A stretch of DNA of 64,000 nucleotides from Symbiodinium kawagutii (lineage: Eukaryota; Sar; Dinophyceae; Suessiales; Symbiodiniaceae), in assembly GCA_009767595.1 (NCBI GenBank), contig VSDK01027036.1, positions 22,288 to 86,287 of the forward strand, read 5' to 3'. Position numbers and translations under genes: made by a program. Within the stretch, counting starts at the first letter, position 1; each line of letters begins with the position of its first letter. The notes under the pieces were generated by a model. The model saw only the letters and a program-made list of their open reading frames with translations, had not been told where the DNA came from and ran no database searches. Below, in pieces: positions 44,611-55,943 of the stretch.

Positions 44611-46070
44611 ATTCCCTGCATGCCGCAAAAACGACACGCCATGGCTACTACACCCACACTCCCTACGTCTCACTTTCGGGCCACCCTTGTCTAGTTACTA
44701 TAGACTGTAGTCATCTATAGATAGCTCTTGTCTATACTTCTGATTGTTTGTATGAAGCTGAGGTGTTACGGGAGCACTGTTCCTGGACCAAAATTCATTG
44801 CGTTTTTGGCTCTGAAGAAGTCAAAGGCACACAGACTTTCAGGCAACCCCCACCTGTGTGACGCCAGATCGTGAATAAGAAATTGAAACGGAAAAGTACA
44901 TTATATACACGTGTTGGACATGATTGAGCAAACACGACTGAGCTTAGACCCAAGAGCAGAAAGACTGCAGAAGTCCACAAAGAGCAGCCTGATCACACGC
45001 AAGCATAACTATAAATGACTAGAACGTATCTACGACCAAGGGCTCGGGAAGTCCACAAGAGAGATAAGCCAACATACCGTACCTGTAACCCTCAACATGA
45101 CCAGGACCTTGACCCTAAGAAACGTACCTCAAGGCTTCATCACACCATATGTATTGGGAATAAAGGCTTGACTCGATGAGAATGGGACATGTTCTGGGCA
45201 TCTCTAGATCCCAAAGGAAAGTCCAGGACACCGGTGGCTCCATTGCTGAGCTTCCGCCTTTGAGCTGCTTCGCAAGGCGCCCAAACAAAAACAAAGAGAA
45301 AGAAAGAAGTTGAAGAGAAACAAATTTTAGAGAGAGAGAGAGAGAAAGAAGTTGAAGAGAAATAAATTTGAAGAATTTAAGAAGGGAAAAAAACACCCCT
45401 TTTGTCTTCGTCATAGGAGTCGCAAAAACACGGCGACCCCGAGCACCGAGCCGCGCCCATGTGTGGCCATGAACCGAACAGCTGGCAATTGCTCCAAGGA
45501 AGCCTACCATGTAGACTTAAGGCCACGTCATATTGCAATTTACAAAAACGCGCAAGAAAACGGAACATGGATATCATGGAAACATATGGAAACATATGGA
45601 AACTGCCGAAACGTAGCAAATAAAGTTGACGACCGGATACACGACACTGCAGTCGCAAATGTAGAATGCCATGAGCAGAGTCCTAGCGTTGGTTGATGAT
45701 TGTTTTTCTTCAATAAAGTTGGATTTGCTTCGAGGGTTTCCAACTCTTTGTAGAAGGCGGATGGTTTGATGATCTGGTTTCGACAGTCTTCCAAGGCTTA
45801 CATATGTCTGTTTGTGCTTGGGACACTTTTGAAAAAACTTTTCTTGGCTTGTGTCCGAATGTGACCCGTGATTCCTCCCGAAATTGTTCGCTCAAGGTGT
45901 GAGTTGCAGCAACATATGCAACCTAGACCTTTGACAAACATAGAGAGGGAACCTAGGTTAGTGACGCCGGAAGAGATGCCAAGCATTGGGAAAGGACCAT
46001 GTGAGAAAACTGCGGGCCTCGGCCACACTTAACAGACTTCACACCACTGATTTCTTCCAAATGAAAACCG
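44611..46070. other. No gene recognised
   Basis: It holds a purine-rich imperfect direct repeat around 45290-45375 (two copies of a GAAAGAAGTTGAAGAGAAA phrase) and an 11 bp triplet repeat (AAACATATGGA) at 45580-45603. No coding support. Confidence 0.5.
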
Positions 46071-46076
46071 AATTCC

Positions 46077-46215
46077 GCCTCATCGGAGACTTGCAGAGTT
46101 TGCGCTTCCCGTCCTGCAACCCATTAGCTGCGGTCTCCAAGTACACAGACCCAACAAGGCGATTCGGCACTCACTCTCCGCCTTTGGCGACGTCTTCATC
46201 CTGCTCCTGAGGCGG
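46077..46215 (-). pseudogene. Decayed copy of the exon at 34633-34785
   Basis: The minus strand encodes LQDGKRKLCKSP near its end and QEQDEDVAKGGE near its start, matching the exon at 34633-34785 (LEDGKRKLCKSP, QEQDDDIAKGAG) but with shifts and a stop between. Two further, more distant members lie in the 436 bp duplication (35773-35930 and 47533-47690). All four have the same orientation. Confidence 0.7.
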
Positions 46216-46219
46216 CTCG

Positions 46220-47350
46220 CGCTCAGCAAATGCCCCAACTGCAGGGATCGTTTCGCAACTTGCGACATAATTTCTTGAAATTGCGTGCATCCACGTGTGA
46301 ATCTACTCCTTCCTCCCTCCTGCACACTGCTTCATTTGTCCGAATCTGTTTTTTACTTTCGCACGACCCATGGAAAACATGGGATTGGATCCTCGCATGA
46401 AATGGCTTGGTTCCTAGTGATTGTTGTCTTTTTATGCTTGACTTGTTTAGAATAGACGATAATAAATTGATGTTTCCATGCCCGTTATACCGCTTTGGCA
46501 ATGCAGAGCGGTGGTATCTTCTGTAAGAGCCTTTTGACAAACATGCAGCAAGCTCTCGCGGAAATAGTGTTTGCTACTTTTTGCTTCTGCAGTTTGAAGG
46601 CTTCTGCAAGCGGTTCGGGTTCCTAGAGACTCCAAGAGATTCCAAGCCATTCCAAGCTTTTCAGATTCCGAGAGATTCCGAGAGACTCCAAGAGTCGACT
46701 CCAAGAGCCATGGGTCGGGCTCCAAAGTTCAAAGCGATCCTAAGAGCGTCAGGATCAGGCGTCAAGCTTCATGCGGCACCCTGCAGGGGTTAGAATCTCC
46801 AAGGTGGCTTTCCAAGCTTCCAGCGTCCACCGACGCCAACAAGTAGAATGTTGCCAACGCTTGTTACCCTTTTCTGGGCACAAGGTCTTCATAGATCTTC
46901 AACTTGCATGTTCCGTGTTTTTTTTGGGACGTGTTTCCATGTTTGTATTGCACTTGTCTTCCAATCCTGACTGTGTTTCTGTGTTCTTTGTTTTTCACTA
47001 GGTCTGATTTTTCTGGCCTCAATTGCATGTATAAAATTTGCAGCAATCGAAAAAAAACGTCCAAAGAATGTCCCTACAGCAGCAAGGCAGGCAATGCTGG
47101 CAGTGAACATGAAGAAACATGATAACCCATCAGCATTCCATCATCAACCCACAATTTATCAACCAGGGTGGGGGAAAAACAATCAGTCCAACGCCCTGTT
47201 CTTGAACAAATCAAGAAATCCTTTACCGTGCACCATGTGGCACTGTCCCAGTCCCAAGACCACCAAATTGTGGCCCCCAACCCATCCTGAGCACAGCATG
47301 CCAAGGAAAACAAGGCAAACACGGAGCCGTTATTGGTGGCGCAAAAACCC
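46220..47350. other. No gene recognised
   Basis: It contains a degenerate run of GATTCCAAGA/GATTCCGAGA units at 46630-46700. No convincing exon. Confidence 0.5.
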
Positions 47351-47352
47351 GT

Positions 47353-47788
47353 GCGCCGGACTGCGCTGCGAAAGAAAGTGTGCACGAGCGAAAACGTAGG
47401 ATCAAAGTGTGAGCAACCACACTGAGCAATTCCGTTTCCGTCGAAGTCTAAGAAGTGATCTTTTCTAACTCAAAATAGCTGTGCTGCAAGAGAGTTTCAG
47501 TGGAGCTCAAGCGACACAGATCGAAACAGCAAGCCTCCACATCGGAGACTTGTAGCAGTTGCGCTTCTCCTCCTCATGGTTCAATTTAACCCGTTGGCTC
47601 CAAGTCACAAACCGCAAACGGCAATTCGACATTCGATGCTGTCCGCACTCTCCCCTGCCTTTGGCACTGTCATCCAGCTCCTCACACTAGGCATTCGAGA
47701 GAGTGGCAAGAGCAATGATCAAGCAACGAAGTTCTGAAGATGATATCTGCCATTTCTGAACTTTGAATTTCAGAGCGACATGATGCTT
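47353..47788. repeat. 436 bp direct duplication, right copy
   Basis: Right partner of 35593-36028, same orientation. The similarity begins sharply at GCGCCGGACTGC and ends sharply after GATGCTT. The copia element lies between the two copies but is not part of either. Confidence 0.95.
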
Positions 47789-48339
47789 TGGCGCTTCTTT
47801 GAAGCAATGGACGGGAGGAACGCAGCGATCAATCTTTTACCACTCTGTCGGAGCTGCACTTCACAGACTTCACAGACTCTGTTTTGGACTCTATCCGCAA
47901 ACATCACACTGAGAGAGTCATCGAGATGTCACGGTCTGTGGAATTTCCTGTCTTCCTTCCGGTCCCTCGTTCATCTCATCTGCACCAATTTCGAACTTGG
48001 CATTCACATCCTTTGGTGCTCTCTTTGGAACTTCAACTTCCCTCCAACTTCACTCACTTGAAAGAAGCCTTTTGAGGCCTGAGAAAACCATGACGAATCA
48101 TCAAAGAATCATCAAGCCACAAAGCCGCAGAAAATCCCCTTCCCAAGTCCGCCCACCTGAGCCACACCCAGTGGCGGTCATCATTTCCCCAGTAGCTAAT
48201 CCAACCAGTCCTCAAGATGTCAGCATGGTGCATCCTGTTTCACTTGTCCAATCTCAACAAACTTGTTAATCTCCGAAATCTGATTGAACACAACCTCACA
48301 AAATGGGTGTGACCTCGGATGCCATAAACAATCTGCGGA

Positions 48340-48660
48340 TGGCTGGTGGGGGTCCTTTTTTTGTATAGGGTCTCCTGTTTTTGACGGTTTTTTGAAACAT
48401 CACTTTTCGGCGAGTTTGGTCCAACATCACGCCAACATGGCCCAACATCCGGCCGACAAGGGGTCAACATATGGACCTCAAAATGGCCAAAGATTGGCCC
48501 AACATGTGTTGAAGATTGGTGAAAATGACCCAACATGCGCCCAACAGCCGCAAGATGGGGACAACATGCCCCAACATCTGACAAGAGCTGCCCGACATTT
48601 GCCACACATATGCCAAGCTGTGCATGCCATAGTTCGCAGGAAGTGGGAAGTTTTGGAAAC
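48340..48660. repeat. Second locus of the CCAACATGG-type repeat
   Basis: It has the same spacer elements (CTCCTGTTTTTGA, then CTTTTCGGCGAGTTTGGTCC) and the same short units (CCAACATGGCCCAAC) as 31395-32190, in the same orientation. One copy of the higher-order unit is seen. Confidence 0.8.
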
Positions 48661-48699
48661 GAGTACGGACATCCGCAGCATCCTATTATTGCGTGGAAA

Positions 48700-50500
48700 A
48701 ATGACAATGTTTGCTCGCCCTGTGGAAAGCAGCACAATTTCACAACGTGGAACTCACTGCTGTGTGCTCCTTGAAAGTGAACCAAGAAATCCACAAGGAA
48801 TTTGGAAAACCGTTGGATGAGATTTGAAAATCAAAAATGATATCAATGATTAAGCAAATTTTACCAAGCAAAATGATTTTTTGATGCGAAACACAACTCG
48901 CAACTGCCCTTTCTGCCCTTGCCCTTGGCTGCCCTTAGCTGCACACGGACTTTCGCTTTCACCACATGGATCCATCAATGGCACCCGGTAGCCGCTCTTC
49001 TGCACCTTGGTCACTGGTGCTCTTTTGAATAAAGAAAAATTGGAAAAAAATAGAAAACAAATATAGACACATCATACACAAATATATATATATATATAAA
49101 TATATATACACATACATATATACATATCTCAATATCATATATGTTTATTAAAAAAATGCGAAAGTCTTCGACTTTGCTTTTCGAAGCGCCGGTTGGACCG
49201 CCACCCCACAGAGTCGGGATAGAGCAAGGACAACCAGTTCATCCCCCTCTTCGTCTCCACGAAGTTTCGCAATCCACCTGTCCCGAGCACGACAATAATA
49301 AGGAAAGCAATGGAAAGCATACAAGCAGCAAATGCAAGCTTCATACAAGCTAAGAGATGCTGATGATGCGAATAATTGAGTTCCAAGCTTTTCATATGCA
49401 TCTTTGTCTGATCTTCCATGTACCTGGCTGTGTGAAAGGCGGAATGAGAACTCTGCTTCTCGAATCCAAGGCATCAAACTGACTGCGTGACCGGATGAAA
49501 GAACGGGACGAAGTACTCCTGCAAACAACCGAAAGGTTCGGTCGCTTTCCTGTGTATGTGTGTATTTTTGTGGATCCCCTGGGAATCTTTTTCGCTTTGT
49601 TCAAACATTTGAACCAACCCTGAGTAACTTTCTTTCGCATGATTAATCGATTGCCCACTATTTATTTTTCGCTATTGTTGTGTATCATCATCCTTTTTGT
49701 GCTTTGTCTAAGTAATGCTCTGGTGCTCACACCTTTTGCTCTTACCAACAGCAGTGGCTTCGCGAAGAACGCAAGCCTTCTCGGAAAGCAAGACCTCGCA
49801 TGCCGCATGGCGCAAAATATCAGCCATATGACCTCAGCCACTCACAGTTTGAGCACTTGAAGTTCATTTGAAGTTCACTTGAAGTTCACTTGAAGTTCAC
49901 TTGAAGTTCACTTGAAGTTCACTTGTTCATTGATGAAATGGAAGTTCGTGACATTAGAAGAGCATGGACACGGTAGAACACCGCAATGTCGGAGCACTTC
50001 TTCAAGATCAAGAGTGGCGCGAATGGTGAGAGCTCAATGTTTTAAAAACTCAAGATTGAAAAAGAAAACTTATTGAGTCTGAATCACAAAGAGATTAGAT
50101 TTTAAGAAATTGCATCAGAAGATGCCAAACTCGTGGACTCCTGGGGTGAAGCAAGTGGATGGCCTAGGGTCCACTTTTCCTTGGCGGAATACTTGCGCAA
50201 CTCACTTTAAAGTAGAGGACAAAGACTAGGTAAGAGTACGGATCGTCTGTTCTCACATTGTGCAGATTTCGGGGCAGCATTTCCTCAAGATTTTTCAACT
50301 ACTGCAGCAATCTTGGCATGTGCCTTGCGGCACCCTAGCGTGAACAAATTGTCGCAGGCATATCCTTTCCCCACACGTTGGAGGCATGGCAGGGGCAGTA
50401 TTAGAGACATCCAGGTCCGGAGGGCTAAACAGACCGTAAACGTAAAATGACACAAATACAAACGGAACTGTAGAGACGTAGACACTGTAGACATTAGATC
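48700..50500. other. No gene firmly recognised; 11 bp tandem repeat inside
   Basis: An 11 bp unit, AAGTTCACTTG, is repeated about six times at 49860-49926. A minus-strand frame at 49148-49528 has fair composition but no splice context. Confidence 0.5.
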
Positions 50501-50529
50501 GACTAATGCATGGTAAAATACATAGATTA

Positions 50530-51960
50530 GTTGGTCCGATCCATACATACAGAGATAGATTGATAGATAGGCAAAACATGACAGACACGATAGACAAGTA
50601 GATAGGCAGTTACGAAAATGAAGAAAACATAGATAAGTAAATAAATAGATGGATCGATACATATAGTATACAGGGAGGTAGATAAGCAGAGTGGCGGACA
50701 AACAAACAGACAGATAGGCAGGCAGATGGATAGATAAACAAAAAAGCAAATGGGTAGATAAGTAGACAAATCAACAAACAGATGGATGGGTAGATCAATT
50801 GATGATGACGGAGATTTGCGGTTTGAGAAAACCGAAATAAAATTGATAGACAAATCAAAAAAGATGGGTAGTGATAGGCAGACAAGTAAGCACAAAAATA
50901 GATACAGAGATGGGTTAGATAGGTGGGTAGATAAACAGATACTTAGACAAAAACGGCACACTCTGCAATTCAATACACTCGCGCTCCAGCAGTTTCTTCG
51001 TGTTTTGCCTCTGTGTGCATGCAACTCACATAGAAATCACAGCAGGGCAAACTCTGTACCTTTACACTAGCTGCCCGCTGTGTTTCTATGGATGTCCGTA
51101 GGCAAAAAGTGTGAAATCTTTGGAAGTCACCTCAACCCAACCTCAGGCTGGCTGGGTCGGGTTTTGAGTTTGGCCTCTCTAGCCAAACTATTTTCATCTC
51201 AGTGATTGACTCTTATGTGAGATGTTTCTACGCACTATTAGTGCTACACTACAAAGATGTTATGTCAACAATTAGTTATGTGCGCAATGCACAGAGAGAT
51301 AAGTGTATAGATCTCCCGGTAGATAACCGAATAACAGACCAAAAGGTAGACAGATGGGTAGACAAATAAATGAGTAGAGAGACAGCTGGAAGAACGCAAA
51401 TAAAAACATGTAGCCCTATGAATGGATAGCTGGATAGATATATGGATAAACAATAGAAAGGTGGGTAGATGTAAATGTCAACAGATAGGTACATAGATAG
51501 GCAGATAGAGTGAAAATCAGATAGATAGGTAGCTTGACATGGATATGTAGAGAAGCAAGTAAATAGGTACATAAATAGAGAGAAAGAGTGAGAGTGACAG
51601 AGAGAGAGAAAGAGAAAGAGACAGGGAGAGATAGACACAAATAGATAGATAGCCTGATAGGTAGCTAGATAGATAGATAGATAAATAGGCAGGTATATGA
51701 TAAACTAGAGGCATTAAAAACGTCAGATAGACACTGGCGGAAGGAAAATAGGCAGGTGGACAGATAGACAGGCAGGTTTATGCGTATGTATGCGTATATA
51801 TATATATATACATACACTGGGAAAGAGAAATGGACAAACAGGATGAACTCGATACATAAATCAAGTGAGATTAAGGTATAAAAAATAGATAAGATACAGT
51901 ATTGACAAGAAAATAGGATAAATAAAAATAAGACAGATATCCTGGATAAGATCACAGTGT
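50530..51960. repeat. Decayed GATA-type microsatellites in two blocks
   Basis: TAGATAGG- and TAGACAGA-like units at 50530-50945 and 51290-51960, separated by about 300 bases of ordinary sequence. The 100-165 codon minus-strand frames are repeat translations. Confidence 0.9.
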
Positions 51961-52074
51961 AGATGGACATCAACTTGAACTATGCTTTGCATACGTAGCA
52001 TGCACGGTCCCAATCAGGAAGGACCTCTGCAATTTCCCAAGTTGAGGTCTTTTCTTATTATAGGCACCTCTGTT

Positions 52075-52775
52075 TCATTCTTTTTCTATCCCACCCACAG
52101 CACCCAAGGCCAATAAAAGGTCACAAGGCACCATCTTTTTGAATTGAATCCGATTGAATCCTTCTTTTGTCTGAATTTCATTTGTCCAAAACAATAAAGT
52201 GACATAAGGCGAGCCCATCATTTTGCAGAAACGAAATGGCAACAAAACATTAAGGAAAGCAAATGAAAGCAATCAGCAAGTTGGGAGCCATGTCACTTTG
52301 CTTATCCTCCAAAACTGCGGGCCACATCCAGAAATACATACCATAACGCTTAACATCGCTTAACACTTGTTTAGAGTCAATATCATTGCGTTCACGGTCT
52401 GTAAATGGTGCTCCGACACGAACAGACAATTTTGTCATCATATATACTTCCAACTTTTGCATGTTTTCATTGCCTTGGCGCACAGACCTCTAATTAACCA
52501 AAAACCCAGGGCCTTCTCTTTTGAAATGGGATGAAGAAGAAGAAATGGGATGCTCTTTGAGATTTTGCAGAAAAAGAAAACCATTTGAGCATCTTTAAGC
52601 GTTGGTTTGTGCATGTGCCTTCTGAGCACAAAACCCAAGGAACTGCTCCGATCCTGCTGGTGCTCCACGATAAGATCTGCCAAGGAAATCGCCTGCGCCG
52701 AGCAATGGGCGAGCAGAGGCACAGTTCCCATGTCTGGATTCACATCTCCAAGGGCAACACTTCTTAGCACTTTCG
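52075..52775 (-). CDS. Multi-exon gene, hypothetical protein
   Basis: Three protein-like minus-strand stretches: about 52762-52590 (GDVNPDMGTVPLLAHCSAQ and LRRHMHKPTLKDAQM), about 52455-52343 (VGAPFTDRERNDIDSKQ, ending at a clear GTATGT donor) and about 52310-52080 (WTNEIQTKEGFNRIQFKK). Exon borders other than the GTATGT donor are approximate. No family recognised. Confidence 0.55.
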
Positions 52776-53539
52776 AGTTGACAAGACCAAAAGCCAAAAA
52801 CAAAAGGCTTCAATTTATCCATGCCAACAAGGCAATGGTCGATTTCTGCAAAGTTGCTTGGATGCCGATTCTTTCTCAAATAGTGTCCGGGCTCCAGAAT
52901 TTGCACACTTTCCTAGCATGTTCCCAGAAACCATTCGACCAATTGAGAAAATCCCATTGTTTTCCATCTTTATCAAGTGTCGTGTTTATCAAGTGTCTTC
53001 TAGTCAGCCTTTCATGCCAGACTTGGAATGTGCTCAGCCAAATTCTGATGCAACTCACTTTTTTACTCGAGTCAGACCTGTCTCATGTGGCACCGAGGTG
53101 AAAATGAAGCACCGCTCAGCCTAGGATCCTCAAGATACCAGGCATCACCAGGCACGCCACTTTTTGGCTCGGAGGAACTACCAAAGAATTACAGGATGAG
53201 CAGCCTAAAGAATATGATGCACAATGACATTGTCAAAAACTGCTTCTGAAACTTCTGGGCTCCATTTCTCTTCCAAGACTCAATGACAACCAAACGAAAG
53301 ACCCACCAAAGTATCAAATTCTGAAAATTAAGAAAGATTCTTCAAATCAAAATCATAAGTTTGTCATTGTTTTAAATTGATTCTTGTTTTCTCTTAAAAT
53401 GGCAGCCCAAGTCAAGGTCGACTCGTTGGCCCCTGGGGGTCTTGGCAGCTACATTTAGCGAGGTCATTCAGTGCCATGGCAGGCGCGCTTGGCGGCCAAC
53501 CTCTCATCTCAGAAGCCCACTCAATGCATCAGAAGAAGA

Positions 53540-53660
53540 GAAACAAGAAGTCGTAACAAGTCTTAAGAAGTAATAAGAAGTCATAGGAAATCATGAAAAG
53601 TAATAAGAAGGCACAAGAAGTCATAAGAAGTCATAAGAAGTCAAAAAAAGTCAAAATGTC
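53540..53660. repeat. 10 bp tandem repeat, AAGTCATAAG
   Basis: About ten copies of AAGTCATAAG with small changes in spacing. Period ten. Confidence 0.9.
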
Positions 53661-55940
53661 AATGTAAAGTTGTTGCATTTCCAACCAATGATGTTAAAAA
53701 GTCCCAACTATAATATAATATCGTTGTCATTGCAAGGCCAGCACTGGTAAAAGCATCTGCATTGGCATGATCAAGACTGTGCAAAAGAAGCAAGGAGATC
53801 AACAAGTTGTTTGACGTACAACGATGCACCTTCGATTTACAACACCCTTGAACTGGAAGTCGAGTCATTCTAAACCTCCAAAAGCCCTTCAAACATCTTT
53901 AAACACAAAAGGATATCACAAGAACTCGGAAAACATGGAACTTGGAATGCCAGGAACATGATTGTAAATCAACAAGCTTAGAGCCGCACTTCAAGCCCTT
54001 CTGCGTGTTGGCAGCGAAATTGATTTGAGAATCCTCTCATGAGCACGATTTGCCAGAGCGAATCAAAAGGCTTTGGATGCTCAGCAACTCAAAGTCTCAT
54101 TCAGAACAATGCTTCCAACATATTTTCCACTCTGATCAGAGACTTATATAGAACAGCGGAATGCTAACTGCCATTCCTATGTGATGGAAATGGTCTGAAA
54201 ATGATTTCGCTCGGATGACTTTCGTCAATGCTTTAGTTTTTTCTTTGCCCCAAAGCATTCTGCACACATTCCTTAAAGCCTTCCTTAAAGAATTCTCCAT
54301 TTCTGAAGTTTTGTGACTTTTTCCATGTGCGACACTGAGCTCCAGGCCGCTGCAAACACCTGCTGTGGCAACTGATCAAACAAGAAATGAGACTTAGAAG
54401 TGACATGAAGTGACATGAAGTGACTTGGTGTTTTGACTCTGGACAAAACCATTCAACACTGTACAAGAAAGATCTATCAAACCTTCGAGACTGAAGACTG
54501 AGCAAGACTAAGCGCTCAAATGGAGAGAAAGAGAAAGCATATATAAATCTTAGAAGATCTGGGTGTGTTTTAAAAAATCAGGGAAGCACATTCTCACAAC
54601 GATCGTTTGATGGGCCTGGTCACATTTCGCAACGCAATCTGTTGGATCTTTAATGTCTTTGAACTCCTCCCCCAAAGACTTCATGCCTGGGCTTCAGCAT
54701 TCGTACATGACATGCCCTCAGCAACCTGTACTTCAGGTTCAGACCAAATCTCTGGCAGACTACCTCAGTCGGGCCACTTGACAGAAAAGAACTTCATCGC
54801 AGCAATGGCAGGATGCAATGCACGCGCTTTACCTTCTCTAAGTTTTGTTGCAGTGCCTTGTGCCAGGTTGCTTTGCATCTATGATTGTCCAAGCGTGGAC
54901 GGACCTCTGAATGAGTTGAACAGCTCCAAATACACAAGCTTTGAACGCCTCTTTTCAAGAATAAATAGACATGCTTCCCAAGAAACAATAGAAAGCGCAT
55001 GCTATTGTTCCAAATCTGCTGATCAAGCAATAACAGTGTCAGTCACATAGTTCCTCATATTCGGCTTTAAAACAAACATGCATTGGACAAGGGCAAGGCG
55101 ATAAGGCGATGACAGCACTTGCAAGGCTTGAAATGCTGAAAAGGCAAAACACGAAGCGCCAAAAGCTGCTGCGAAGCGCCTGGGTTTCTCTGTAAGAGAT
55201 CGTAAGCTACTGGGTAGCTACTCCTTTGTGCGAGCACTGTGGACTGGTGGCATGTCTTGGTGGAATGTCGGCCTCTTACCTTTTCTGTTTTCTCATGTTC
55301 TCATTTTCGCGTTTTCTTTCTCTCTCTCTCTCCCTCTTTCTCTCGCTCGCTCTCTCTGTCTTTCTCTCTCGCTTTCTCTTTCTCTCTTTCTAGGCTGCCG
55401 GCCATGGTGAGTGGGCTGCCTGCTTCAATAACGACGGACTTTGAGCCAAAGTGCGGCAGAGAAAATGAAGAGTGAACGACGACTCGAAGGACTTGTGAAG
55501 GACTTCACGACAAGCCAATTCAGAAATTGTATATATATTTTTTTTTTTTTTCTATATACCTTTGGCAAATGTAAAATGCAAATAGATCACAATGAGATTC
55601 ACAATGTATCTTTTTGAAGTTGAGGTGCCACTGTAAGGTGCTGATTCCTCCTGTATGCACTTCAAACGTTTGCCATTGGCAAGCTTCAACCTGTTGTAAG
55701 GCTGGCCTGCAAGGCACTAAACGGCAGAAGAAATCTGAAGTCACAAGACGTCTCCATGCTGGGGTCGGACCACTCTGAGGAACCTTTGTCCTCCGTGGCT
55801 GGAGAGCCAGGCATCGCATTGTGAAAATTGCAGTGCAGTGTAGTCTGTTGTATTCTGCGAAGTGCCTGGCTCCTCCGATTCTTTTCTAAGCGCTGCAAGC
55901 AGAGCTCCCAGAGCTCCCAGAGCTCCACACTAATCTGCTT
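53661..55940. other. Unassigned region, possible exons
   Basis: On the minus strand, 55700-55570 encodes LKLANGKRLKCIQEESAPYS after an AG acceptor and may be an exon. A long pyrimidine tract at 55311-55390 ends in TTTCTAG followed by G and, ten bases on, an ATG on the plus strand, which would make a good splice or trans-splice acceptor, but no gene follows. Confidence 0.4.
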
Positions 55941-55943
55941 TCT

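Noticed and set aside
55311-55474. Plus-strand gene start after a pyrimidine tract and TTTCTAG
   Set aside because: The acceptor is attractive, but the frame after the ATG ends after 23 codons and no further exon is recognisable.
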